A DNA stretch of 64,000 nt. Origin: DATBJJ01 sp963750915. Its GTDB lineage: Bacteria > Acidobacteriota > Vicinamibacteria > Vicinamibacterales > 2-12-FULL-66-21. Where the stretch lies: contig CAVVSF010000009.1 of the NCBI GenBank assembly GCA_963750915.1, positions 248,001-312,000 on the forward strand. The letters run 5' to 3'. Positions 35,992-44,880 of this stretch are shown here, one piece after another (the first letter of the stretch is position 1; the number at the start of each line of letters is the position of its first letter). The translations under genes and the position numbers were made by a program. The notes below the pieces were generated by a model. It was not told the DNA's origin and did not search any database. It was given only the letters and a program-made list of their open reading frames with translations.

Positions 35992-37452
35992 CTAGCGGCG
36001 GCGGATCACCATGATCGATTCGCCGCGAGGGTGGGAGGCATCCTCGACCCGCTCGGCCGCGCCGCCGACGGTCTCGGCGATGCTCGCGAGCAGCTCGAAG
36101 CTGTAGTGGAACGGCTCGCGATCGCTGTAGGTCCGGCTGCCATCCGGCTGGACGATCGGTCCGAAGTCGCGCGGCGACGGGTTGTCCGGCCAGGCGACGT
36201 AAAACCGGCCCTCGCGGGTCAGTGCCCGCACCACGGACCCGAGGCACCTGGCGATGCTGTTGAGCGGCAGCCGGCGAAAGAGTGAGCCGGCGATCGCGAA
36301 GTCGAACGGGTAAATCGCCTGCGACAGGTCGAACTCGTCGTTGACGATGAAGTGGCCGAGCTCGGGCTCGACACCAGCACGCGGCAGCTCGATCTGCACG
36401 CCCGCGATGTAGAGCTCCATGCTCTTCTCGAAGCCCCAGTAGTGGCTGCGATCCATGAACGGCAGCATCAGCCGTGCCGCCGACAGGCTGCCGCAGCCGA
36501 CGTCGAGCACGTAATGATCGCGACGCAGGCCCTGACGCCGTAGGAAGTCGAAGGTCCAGCGTCCCTGCTCGTCCCAGAACCCGCCGGCGGCGAGGCGGTG
36601 CCACATCAGTTCGGGCGTCTCGCCGGCGCCGGCGGCATCGTCGGCGGCCGGCCTGTCCTTGGGGCCGATCGCGTCGTATGGCGACGCCGACGTGACCCGC
36701 CGATATTCGGTCAGCCCGGCATCCACCGGGCCATCGAACAGCAGGCGCCCGTGTTCGAGCAGGCAGACGCGGCGGCAGATGGCCTGGATCGCCGTCGACG
36801 AATGCGACACGAACAGGATCGTCTTGCCGCGCGCCTGGAACGCATCAATGGTCGAGCGGCATTGCTTCTGGAAGTCCTCGTCGCCGACCGCGAAGATCTC
36901 GTCGAGCAGCAGGACGTCGGGGTCGAGCTTGGCGGCAATCGCGAACCCGAGCCGCACGTGCATGCCGGACGAATAGTTCTTGAGCGGCACGTCCATGAAG
37001 TGGCGCAGCCCGGAGTACTCGACGATGGCGTCGTAGATCTCGAGCGATTCGCTGCGCGTGAGCCCGTGAATCGAGGTGTTCAGCAGCACGTTCTCCTCCC
37101 CGGTCAGCTCGGGATGGAAGCCGGTGCCGAGCTCGATCATGCTGCCGATGCGGACGCCGCGGGCGACGAACAGGTCGCCGGACGTCGGCCGGTGAATCCC
37201 GGCGATCAGCTTGAGGAAGGTGCTCTTGCCAGAGCCGTTGCGGCCGATGATGCCGAGCGCTTCGCCGGCTCGCACCGCCAGCGACACCGATCGCAGGGCC
37301 CAGAATTCCTCGACCTGCTGACGCCGCGAGCGATCGAAGAGCCCCAGCAGCCTGACCTTGAGCTCGCCCGCCGGGTTGTGCCTGAGGAGGAACCGCTTGG
37401 ATAGCTTGCGGGACTCGAACACGAGCCCGCTGAAGTCCTGCGCCTGTGCCAT
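35992..37452 (-). CDS. Polysaccharide ABC exporter ATPase fused to a methyltransferase domain
   Basis: A 486-residue protein. Residues 1-255 are a Wzt/TagH-type ATPase: Walker A GRNGSGKST (70-78), signature SSGMH (161-165), Walker B LLLDE (181-185) and H-loop FVSHSS. In O-antigen exporters the C-terminus is usually a carbohydrate-binding domain. Here residues about 282-486 form a class I methyltransferase-like fold (VLDVGCGSLSAARLM from 315; FAIAGSLFRRLPLNSI; REGRFYVAWPDN). It lies upstream-adjacent to the permease, 32 bases away on the same strand. ATP hydrolysis would drive export of the lipid-linked glycan; the fused domain may sense or modify its end. A TTG directly before the ATG is an alternative start. 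Confidence 0.85.
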   Translation of the reverse strand: MAQAQDFSGLVFESRKLSKRFLLRHNPAGELKVRLLGLFDRSRRQQVEEFWALRSVSLAVRAGEALGIIGRNGSGKSTFLKLIAGIHRPTSGDLFVARGVRIGSMIELGTGFHPELTGEENVLLNTSIHGLTRSESLEIYDAIVEYSGLRHFMDVPLKNYSSGMHVRLGFAIAAKLDPDVLLLDEIFAVGDEDFQKQCRSTIDAFQARGKTILFVSHSSTAIQAICRRVCLLEHGRLLFDGPVDAGLTEYRRVTSASPYDAIGPKDRPAADDAAGAGETPELMWHRLAAGGFWDEQGRWTFDFLRRQGLRRDHYVLDVGCGSLSAARLMLPFMDRSHYWGFEKSMELYIAGVQIELPRAGVEPELGHFIVNDEFDLSQAIYPFDFAIAGSLFRRLPLNSIARCLGSVVRALTREGRFYVAWPDNPSPRDFGPIVQPDGSRTYSDREPFHYSFELLASIAETVGGAAERVEDASHPRGESIMVIRRR

Positions 37453-37486
37453 CAATCGCGGCCACCACCGCTCGAGCGCCGCGGCG

Positions 37487-38329
37487 TCACACCAGCTCCG
37501 CGAACTGATCTTCGTGACGGGCGATGAGCCACAGTCCCAGGACGAGCGGCACCACGGCGTAGCCGATGGTCGCCGCCCAGGTCTGCGCGTCCGGCCACTG
37601 GCGGTAGAAGAACACGGCGTGATAGGCGTTCACGTACGGCGTCATCGGACTCAAGGCTGCGACCCATCGCACCCCCTCCGGGATCCGCTCGACCTCGTAG
37701 ATGATCGGCGTCGCCCAGAACAGCACCGCGAGCGCGACCTCGACGAGGTGGCGGATGTCGCGGAAGAACGTGGTGCCGGTGGCGAGCACCAGGGCGATGC
37801 CAATCGTCATTGCGGCCTGCAGCGCTACGAAGATCGGAAAGAGCAGCATCGGCGCAACCAGCGGGACGTCGTAGTACACGACCATCACCGGGATGAACAC
37901 CAGCACCGTCAGTATGTACTGGACGAGGTTGAAGAGGACCGTCGCCGTAGGAAGGATCGCCCGCGGGAACCAGACGCTCTTCAGCAGGCCGCCGTTGTCG
38001 GCGATGGCCGACGTCGACATCGCCACCGAGCTGGCGAAGAAGGTCCACGCCAGCAGCCCGAGCAGCAGGTAGAACACGAACTGCGGCGAGCCGACCGGCA
38101 TGATCTTGGTGAACGCGAAGGTGTAGATGCCGACCATGACCAGCGGGTTCGCCAGCGACCAGACGAAGCCGATGACCGAGCCGCGGTACTTGAGCTTGAG
38201 ATCCTTGAGAACGAGGTTGAGCAGCAGCTGCCGGTAATTGCGGAGGCCGTGCATCGATCGCCGGATCGATGGCGCCACCGCCGCCCGATTCTCCATCGGC
38301 GGGGTCAGCGAGTCAGCGCCCACTGACAT
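37487..38329 (-). CDS. Polysaccharide ABC exporter permease (Wzm/TagG-like, ABC-2)
   Basis: A 280-residue ABC-2 type permease with six predicted membrane helices. The cytoplasmic N-terminus (NYRQLLLNLVLKDLKLKYRG) and the first helix region (SVIGFVWSLANPLVMVGIY) are characteristic of the Wzm/KpsM/TagG family, as are ISxxGGLLKSVWFPR-type (NGGLLKSVWFPRAILP) and the final LSPMTPYVNAYH. It pairs with the ATPase gene just downstream to move an undecaprenyl-linked glycan across the inner membrane. Its start overlaps the end of the WecA-like gene by 17 bases; a start at the second Met (MENRAAVAP) would avoid this. Confidence 0.9.
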   Translation of the reverse strand: MSVGADSLTPPMENRAAVAPSIRRSMHGLRNYRQLLLNLVLKDLKLKYRGSVIGFVWSLANPLVMVGIYTFAFTKIMPVGSPQFVFYLLLGLLAWTFFASSVAMSTSAIADNGGLLKSVWFPRAILPTATVLFNLVQYILTVLVFIPVMVVYYDVPLVAPMLLFPIFVALQAAMTIGIALVLATGTTFFRDIRHLVEVALAVLFWATPIIYEVERIPEGVRWVAALSPMTPYVNAYHAVFFYRQWPDAQTWAATIGYAVVPLVLGLWLIARHEDQFAELV

Positions 38330-40113
38330 GGCGGAGGGAAGGGACAGGGCCGATCGCTTCGAGCGCGAACCGCATCGTCCGGATGGCGACCCCGCGGTCG
38401 TGGCAGATCGCGGCGATCTCGGCGAGGCGGGTGCGGTCGAGGTGCTTGATGCTGACCAGCACTTCGGCGATCTGCCGTTCTTCGAGCATCAGCGGCAGCT
38501 CAGTGAACGTACCCAGCACCGGCACGCCCTCGATTCGCAGCCGCCGCTTCGACGCGGCATCGTCGATGAAGCCGACCGGCTGCAGCTCGAGCGTCCGATC
38601 CTCGAGCAGGGCGCGGACGAGCAGCGCCCCGCCGATGCCCGCGCCGTAGATCAGGACGGCGCGGCCGGCGCCGCGCTGCCGCCGCAGGTACTCGTCGACC
38701 GACGAGATGGCGACCCGCACCCCGACCAGCAGGACGGCGAGCAGGGTCCCGTCGATGGCGAACACCAGCCGCGAAAAGCCGATGAATCGATAGAGGCCAA
38801 GGATGAGGAGCGCCGACGCAGCGACGCCAATCGCGACGCCGCGGACGATGCGGATCGCTTCGCTGGCGCCGAAGTGCCGCCATCGCTGGCGATACTTGCC
38901 GGCGATCGCCAGGCCGGCAATCTGACAGGCGAGCACCAGCGGGAACGAGCCGGCAAAGTTCGGCAGGAACTGCGCGAACTCCGGTCCGGGGAAGCGGATG
39001 CGGAACGAGGCGTAGTAGGCGAGCGAGATCAGCGCGAGATCGAGCAGGACCTCATAGACCCGCTTCGAGTAAGTGACGTCCGAGACGAGCGGCTGCGATC
39101 CCGGCTGGACTTCGAGCGCGTGCGCCTCGACGTGGCCGAGGACGACGCCGATGCCGGACAGGAGAATGAGGTAGAGCCCGATCAGGATCGCGGCGTAGCC
39201 GACGTCCGCGTGCTGGACGCTGAGTGCGATCAGGCCGCCAATCGACGCCAGGCCGTAGAGACTCAGGACGGCGGTGCGCTCGTCGATGCCGAGAGCGACG
39301 AGCCGGTGCGAGAGATGGTCGCGGCCGCCGTGCATCGGGCTGCGGCCGGCCAGGCGCCGGGTGATGCTGACGAACGCTGTGTCGAAGATCGGGATGAGCA
39401 GGATCAGAAGCGGAATCGCCGCCACTGGCGCGACGTCGACCCGCAGGCCCGGCGTCGCGAGCAGCGACGCGCCGGCGAGGAACGAGCCGAGGAACAGGCT
39501 CCCCGAATCGCCCATGAAAATCGAGGCCGGCCGCACGTTATAGACGAGGAAGCCGAGCGCCGCCCCGATGAACGCCGCGACCGCGACCGCCAGCGGCGTG
39601 CCGGACGCCGGCGCAATCGCGGCCAGGACGAAGACGCCGGCGATGACGGCGATCCCGGCCGACAGGCCGTCGATGTTGTCGAGGAGATTGAAGGCGTTGG
39701 TGATGCCGACGATCCAGACGACCGACAGCAGGGCGTCGAGCGCCGGCCACCCGGTCAGGTTGGCGTCCGGCATCAGGAACACCATGATCGCGGCGGCGAT
39801 CGACTGCACGACCAGCTTGGTGGTGGCCTTGAATTGCAGCGCGTCGTCGAACGCGCCGAGGCCGAACATGAGCAGGCAGCCCACCAGGAGCGAGGCCAGC
39901 GGCGCGAGCGGGGCGGCCGCCGCCGTCGCGACGAAGAACGCCAGCGCGATCGCGCAGCCGCCCAGCGTCGGCACCGGGTCCGGATGCCAGCGATCGCGGT
40001 GCGGCCGGGTCACGAATCCGGCCCGGATCGCCAGTTTGCGTACGATCGGAGTCAGAACGGCCGAAAGTGCGAAGCTCCCGAGGAGGGTGAACAGGACTGC
40101 GGTCGGTACTCAC
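38313..40113 (-). CDS. WecA/MraY-family phosphoglycosyltransferase fused to a Rossmann domain (probable frameshift at start)
   Basis: The N-terminal half is a polyprenyl-phosphate sugar-phosphate transferase: PVPTLGG, FGLGAFDDAL, the catalytic NAFNLLDNIDGLSAG, FMGDSGSLFLG, and the HGGRDHLSHRL loop. From about residue 330 there are four more membrane helices and a soluble Rossmann-like domain (VLIYGAGIGGALLVRAL; VGFIDDAASKRR), as in the N-terminal part of CapD/FlaA1-type proteins. The first start codon in frame is GTG at 40013, but the preceding codons (40014-40098) clearly encode the family's first helix (LLGSFALSAVLTPIVRKLA) and lack a start. A GTG at 40113 reads into that frame if one C is removed. 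It should initiate the lipid-linked glycan. Confidence 0.82.
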
Positions 40114-40229
40114 TGCGGCGGCAATTGATTGAGGCGGCGGCGGATGCCGCGCGTCCCGATGTGGAAAGAGGATACACCAAGCGTTCGCACCGGACCAGCG
40201 CGGCGCCGATCCGCGGCGCAGCGGCCGCT

Positions 40230-40235
40230 TATAAT
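40230..40235 (+). promoter_or_regulatory. TATAAT -10 box of the methyltransferase gene
   Basis: A perfect TATAAT lies in the gap between the divergent genes at 40113 and 40269. A transcript would start near 40243, giving a 26-base leader to the ATG at 40269, or almost none if the in-frame TTG at 40245 is used. Confidence 0.45.
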
Positions 40236-40268
40236 CGTGTCTCGTTGACGAACCCATCCGAGCCGAAC

Positions 40269-41033
40269 ATGCCTGCAGCAGGGCCGTCCCCGCCGGCCCC
40301 GCTGGTCATTGAAGAGATTCGTCGACGAGTCGCGGAGCACGAGTGGTATCACGTCCTCGATCTCGGCAACGGGATCGTGACGCCAGGGCAGTACGACCTG
40401 AAGCCGATGCTGCGGCACTACGGGCTGCCGCGCTCGCTCGAGGGCAAGGCCGTGCTCGACGTCGGTCCGGGCCACGGGTTCTTCGCGTTCGAGTTCGAAC
40501 GGCGCGGCGCGCAGGTCTCGACCGCCGAGATTCCGGTGTGGTCGGATCACGACGGCAGCCCGGCGCTGCACGAGATGTTCGAGCAGGGAGGCAACGTCCC
40601 CGATGCCTACCACCACGGCGCCCTGGGGCTGGCGATCGAGGCGCGGCAGTCGGCAGTGAAGCGGCAGTTCTGCAACATCTACGACCTGACGCCGGCCAGG
40701 GTCGGGACCTACGATCTCGTTTTCTGCGCCAGCGTCCTGCTGCACCTGACGGATCCCCTGCGCGCCTTGTACGCGATTCGCCGGGTCTGCCGCGACCAGG
40801 CGATCATCTGCACCGGCATCGACACGCATTTTCACGTCGCCAATCAGTCCCGGGCGCGGTTCATGGGCACGCCGACAGGGCAGGCGTTCTGGCTGCCGAC
40901 GATGAAGTGTTTGCGGCAGATGGCGCTGGCAGCCGGGTTCAAGCGCGTAGAACGGGTGTCGACGTTCGACCTGCGCAGGGTCGATGGCAGCTTTGCCACC
41001 CCACACGGGACGATTCGCGCCTTCGTCAGCTGA
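40269..41033 (+). CDS. Class I SAM methyltransferase, CmoB-like fold
   Basis: A 254-residue methyltransferase. HVLDLGNGIVTPGQYDLKP and LRHYGLPRSLEGKAVLDVGPGHGFFAF form the N-terminal part, with motif I VLDVGPGHGFF and a later FCASVLLHLTDPLRALYAI. The 'WYHVLDLGNG...LEGKxVLDVG' layout recalls tRNA-modifying CmoB-like and DUF1698 proteins that act on varied substrates. Start ATG at 40269 is chosen; TATAAT lies upstream at 40230. The frame is open for a long way before this, antisense to the WecA-like gene, but that part is not coding. Its position suggests sugar modification rather than tRNA modification, without proof. Confidence 0.75.
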   Translation: MPAAGPSPPAPLVIEEIRRRVAEHEWYHVLDLGNGIVTPGQYDLKPMLRHYGLPRSLEGKAVLDVGPGHGFFAFEFERRGAQVSTAEIPVWSDHDGSPALHEMFEQGGNVPDAYHHGALGLAIEARQSAVKRQFCNIYDLTPARVGTYDLVFCASVLLHLTDPLRALYAIRRVCRDQAIICTGIDTHFHVANQSRARFMGTPTGQAFWLPTMKCLRQMALAAGFKRVERVSTFDLRRVDGSFATPHGTIRAFVS

Positions 41034-41293
41034 GTAAGAACTGCACCTTTGGCCCGGACCAGGGAACAGAATTGGCGGCGCGCTGACAGGATTTTCCTCG
41101 CGCGGGTTGATTCGCGACCTCGCGACACCGGTTTTCGAATCTCGTTACGACAACGGTCACGGCTGAGCGGTCTTCTGACGCGCGGGTCTCCGTCTATCGA
41201 CCGTCTCAGCGCGCATCGGGCTGGCGGCTCGGTTGCAGCCGAATCCGGGCTGGCCTGTTGGTTGCACCAAGATAGGCCGTGCATCATCAATTC

Positions 41294-44200
41294 ATGAGTC
41301 GGATAGCCGTGATGTTCGCGCTTGCCGTGCTCGCGGCCGGCCCGGTAATGGCACAGCAGGTCACCCAGCCCTCGAGCCCCACACCGGTCGCCTCGGCCAA
41401 CGATTTCGCCACCCGCACCTTCCAGGACCCCTGGGACATGAACGAGCGGACCGACCTGGGCTGGTGGCTGCAGGCCGTCGACCAGCCGCGCAGCGGTTTT
41501 TCGACGTTCAACTTTGCCGGCAGCATGTTTTCCGGGACGGTCAGCGTCGACCCGAACCTCTGGCTGCTCGAAACCAACAGCCCGAACCTTTCCAACGTCC
41601 TCAAGAATGGTTCCACCTACCCGCTGAACGCCGACGTCTACCGCGTCTTCGCCGTGCGGATGCGCGTTCCCCAGAACGGCGGCTTCATTCTGTGGTCGAG
41701 TGCGGGGACGATATACGACCCCCCCGGCTTGGTTCCGCTCGCTCCCTTCCAGGCCGGGGCCGGCTGGGGCATCCACATCGTCGACCTGAGAACGCTCGGA
41801 GCGTGGACGGGCCTGCGCCGGTCGCTGCGCTTCGATCCGGCGCCGGACGATACGCCCGCCGGCAGCACCATCGACATCGACTGGGTTCGACTCGTCGATC
41901 TGCAGCCGGATCTCGTCCGCAACATTGCGTGGACCGGTTTCTCGGGTAATGTCGACATCCACCTCGACAACGATCAGGACGCGGCCAACGGCACGCTGGG
42001 ATCGATTGCCAGGAACGTCGCCGGCGGCAGCTACTCACTGAACGTCGGCGCTCTCGCCCCCGGCAACTACTTCGTCGCGATTCGCACCAGCAACCCGGCC
42101 GGGACCTTCAGGTATTCAGCCGGCTATTACCAGGTCAATGCGCCGGCGTTGATCACCGTCACGGCGCCGTCAGACGAAGGCAGCGCCGACGACTTCGCCA
42201 CGACGTTCCTGAATGATCCGTGGGACATGGCGAACTCCGCCGACCTCGATCACTGGCTCAACGTGACGAGTGTCGGCATCGGTTCGGTGGGCGGCGCCGA
42301 AACCGAGTCGGGGACGCCGCTGGGCAACCCGACGGCGCTCATCGGCACCAGCGCGCTCGGCGTGTTCAGTCCCGACCCGTGCGCGAGCTTCGCCAAGCCG
42401 GCGCTCTTTCCGCTGCACCGCGACGTGCGCGGCGCGATTCACCACATCGACCCGACCCGCTATCGGATCCTGACCGCCGAGTTCGGCATGCCCAACCTGG
42501 CGCGCGATCTCTGCGGCGGCTCGATCTTCCGCGTCGTCTGGCACGTGGCCGGGGAGGTGGACGAAAGCTACGGTCGAGCGTTCGCGCTGAACAGCCGCGC
42601 CGGCGCCAACGTCGTCAACCGGGTGACGCTGGACATGGCGGCGATGCCGCTCGAGCCGGTGAGTCCGTCGCAGGCCGGGTGGGTGCCGGGCAGCGCCGCG
42701 TTCCCCGGTGTGAAGACGTTCCGCGTCGATCCGCACGAGTTCGCCAACCCGTCCGTGTTCTACATCAAGCGGCTCAAGCTGGCGGCGCTCGACACGGCAA
42801 ACACCAGTTACACCGTCCGCTGGACGGCGAGCAAGACGAGCGGCACGGTCAACGTCTACTACGACACCGACAAGGATCCGGCAGCGAAGACGGCGATTGG
42901 CAGCGTCAGCGGCTCGGCGACGAGCCTCGTCTGGAACACGTCGGCGCTGCCGCAGGGCGCCGAGTATTTCGTCTATGTCGAGTTCGTGGACGGCCTCAAC
43001 CAGAATGGCCAGTACTCGAAGTGGCCGATCCGGATCGATCATTCGCCGCCGCGACCGCGGATCGTGCTCAGCCGGACGGCGCTGAACTTCGGCGCCGCCG
43101 CCGGGACGCTGTTGTCACCCGTCCAGACGCTGCGAATCACGACCATCGGCGGGGCGCCGTGCTGGACGGTCGCAACCGATCTGACGTTCCTGGTCGTCTC
43201 GCCGACGAGCGGCTGCGGCAACGCGACGCTGTCCGTGCAGCTCGCGAATCAGGCGTATCACGGCCACGTCGATTACACCGGTTACCTGCGGGTGATCTCT
43301 TCGGGGGCTCTCAACTCACCGCAACTCGTCCGTACCGTGCTGCGCGTCAGGGGCGGTTCGACGCCGCCCAGCGGATTCGTCGACACGCCCGCGGAAGGCG
43401 CGGTGGTCACGGGCTCGGTCCCCGTCACCGGCTGGGCGATCGACGACATCGGCGTTACCCGGGTCACGATTTGCCGCAATGCAATTCCCGGCGAGCCGTC
43501 GACCAATCCCGCCTGCGCCCCGGGGGAGATCTATCTCGGCGACGCGGTCTCGATCGATGACGCTCGTCCCGACATCATGACGACCAGCCCCGATTCGCCC
43601 TTGAACTACCGCGCCGGCTGGGGCTTCCTGGTGCTGACCAACACGCTGCCAGGGCAGGGTAACAGCGCGTTCACGTTCTTTGTCCACGCCTTCGATGTCG
43701 AGGGCCATCGCACACCCATCGGCGCCCGCACCATCACGGCCGCCAACAACCAGGCGAGCGAGCCGTTCGGCACGATTGATACACCCGGTCAGGGCGAGAC
43801 GATTAGCGGCCGGAACTACGCGAACTTCGGCTGGGTACTGTCGCGCGTCCGTCGCGCCGACCCGCCCGGCGGCGGTCACGTCACCGTGATCATCGACGGC
43901 GTGGCCGTTGGTACGCCTTGCTGCTGGACTCGCCGCACCGATCTCTCGACAGTCTTCCCAACCCATCCGGGAGTCAACACCGCGCTGGGCGTGTTCGGCT
44001 TTGATACCACCGCCTACGCCAACGGCCTGCATACCATCGCCTGGGTCGTCACCGACAACGGTGGCGTCACGAGCGGTATCGGCAGCCGCTTCTTCACGGT
44101 TTTCAATGCCAGTGCACTGACGCTGGCGAACGCGATGCGGCCGGCGGGTCCGGACCTCGGTCGTCGCGCGGCCGATGTCGGAGGCGCCGCGAATGTGCGG

Positions 44201-44584
44201 GCGATTGCTCTGCGAGAGGGCTTCGACCTCGGCGCGCCGACGCGGCCGCTGACCCCTGGCCTCGATGGCGCGTGGCGCGTGTGGGCCAGCGAGCGCGGTC
44301 GCCTCGAGATTCGGCTCGGTCCGTCGACGCCGACCGACGACGCCTACGCCGGCTACCTTGTGGTCGACGGCCGGTTGCGCGAGCTGCCGCTGGGGTCGTC
44401 GTTCGATCCTTCGCGCGGCGCGTTCTACTGGCAGCCAGGTCTCGGGTTCATGGGCGCGTACAATCTCATGTTCATCCGCACTCATGAGGCCGGCAACAAG
44501 GAGCGCATTCCGGTGCGCGTCACACTGCAGCCGTCGGCGCCCGTCGTCGCGGCGAACAACCCCTGGAATCAGATTCGCTTTTAG
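41294..44584 (+). CDS. Large secreted multi-module repeat protein
   Basis: An exported protein of about 1096 residues. A clear signal peptide opens it (RIAVMFALAVLAAGPVMAQQ). Two related beta-domains follow, each beginning with the same pattern (NDFATRTFQDPWDMN near the start; DDFATTFLNDPWDMA near residue 300), each with a fibronectin-like segment after it. Then come a BACON-like domain (RIVLSRTALNFGAAAGTL), a GWAIDDIGVTRVTIC module, an IDTPGQGETISG...NFGWVL...GIGSRFFTV module and a YAGYLVV...LPLGSSFD...WQPGLGFMGAYN module. The last three are shared with the metalloproteases at 47079 and 50501. A GTG at 41279 is an alternative start. Probably a surface or extracellular structural protein; no catalytic motif was recognised. 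Confidence 0.75.
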   Translation: MSRIAVMFALAVLAAGPVMAQQVTQPSSPTPVASANDFATRTFQDPWDMNERTDLGWWLQAVDQPRSGFSTFNFAGSMFSGTVSVDPNLWLLETNSPNLSNVLKNGSTYPLNADVYRVFAVRMRVPQNGGFILWSSAGTIYDPPGLVPLAPFQAGAGWGIHIVDLRTLGAWTGLRRSLRFDPAPDDTPAGSTIDIDWVRLVDLQPDLVRNIAWTGFSGNVDIHLDNDQDAANGTLGSIARNVAGGSYSLNVGALAPGNYFVAIRTSNPAGTFRYSAGYYQVNAPALITVTAPSDEGSADDFATTFLNDPWDMANSADLDHWLNVTSVGIGSVGGAETESGTPLGNPTALIGTSALGVFSPDPCASFAKPALFPLHRDVRGAIHHIDPTRYRILTAEFGMPNLARDLCGGSIFRVVWHVAGEVDESYGRAFALNSRAGANVVNRVTLDMAAMPLEPVSPSQAGWVPGSAAFPGVKTFRVDPHEFANPSVFYIKRLKLAALDTANTSYTVRWTASKTSGTVNVYYDTDKDPAAKTAIGSVSGSATSLVWNTSALPQGAEYFVYVEFVDGLNQNGQYSKWPIRIDHSPPRPRIVLSRTALNFGAAAGTLLSPVQTLRITTIGGAPCWTVATDLTFLVVSPTSGCGNATLSVQLANQAYHGHVDYTGYLRVISSGALNSPQLVRTVLRVRGGSTPPSGFVDTPAEGAVVTGSVPVTGWAIDDIGVTRVTICRNAIPGEPSTNPACAPGEIYLGDAVSIDDARPDIMTTSPDSPLNYRAGWGFLVLTNTLPGQGNSAFTFFVHAFDVEGHRTPIGARTITAANNQASEPFGTIDTPGQGETISGRNYANFGWVLSRVRRADPPGGGHVTVIIDGVAVGTPCCWTRRTDLSTVFPTHPGVNTALGVFGFDTTAYANGLHTIAWVVTDNGGVTSGIGSRFFTVFNASALTLANAMRPAGPDLGRRAADVGGAANVRAIALREGFDLGAPTRPLTPGLDGAWRVWASERGRLEIRLGPSTPTDDAYAGYLVVDGRLRELPLGSSFDPSRGAFYWQPGLGFMGAYNLMFIRTHEAGNKERIPVRVTLQPSAPVVAANNPWNQIRF

Positions 44585-44594
44585 TCTTTCATTA

Positions 44595-44615
44595 CCGAGG
44601 GGCTTTGCCCCTCGG
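44595..44615. terminator. Hairpin after the secreted repeat protein
   Basis: CCGAGGGGC and GCCCCTCGG form a perfect 9-base-pair stem around a TTT loop, starting 11 bases after the stop at 44584. There is no T-run after it. It sits between convergent genes and could work on either strand. Confidence 0.55.
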
Positions 44616-44699
44616 ACTCCCCGACTGGCTTCCCGCCTCCGCTAAAGCTACGGCGAGGCACAACTTCGCCGAGCACGAGCACCCGACGCCGACGGCAAG

Positions 44700-44837
44700 C
44701 ACGACGAACACGAAGGTCACGACGACCTGCAGATGGATGTCCCGCACGAATGAATCGCCGCGGATAGGGCCGCCCGTCGGCGATGGGGTCTGAGATTCCT
44801 GTTGGTCGTGATCGTCGTGGTCTTCGTGTTCGTCGTG
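44700..44837. repeat. Long imperfect inverted repeat between convergent genes
   Basis: A 28-base arm at 44700-44727, beginning CACGACGAACACGAAGG, has its reverse complement at 44810-44837 (25 of 28 positions match by eye). The arms are 82 bases apart. The arms are built from short ACGA/ACGAA units and the flank at 44838-44880 continues in the same style. This resembles a dispersed intergenic repeat; no gene is supported in it. Confidence 0.6.
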
Positions 44838-44880
44838 CAGCGCGCGTTCGTCGTTGTGCCGTTCGCCGCACGCTCGTCGT

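Noticed and set aside
38238..40268. Plus-strand frame extending the methyltransferase gene by over 670 codons
   Set aside because: It is antisense to the WecA-like gene and full of Asp/Arg/Gln runs typical of GC-rich shadow frames. Only the part from 40269 has homology.
44717..44880. C-terminal continuation of the sugar dehydrogenase to 44717
   Set aside because: The frame turns into Thr/Asn/Arg-rich translation of the inverted repeat after 44975. The other frame completes the module and stops at 44881.
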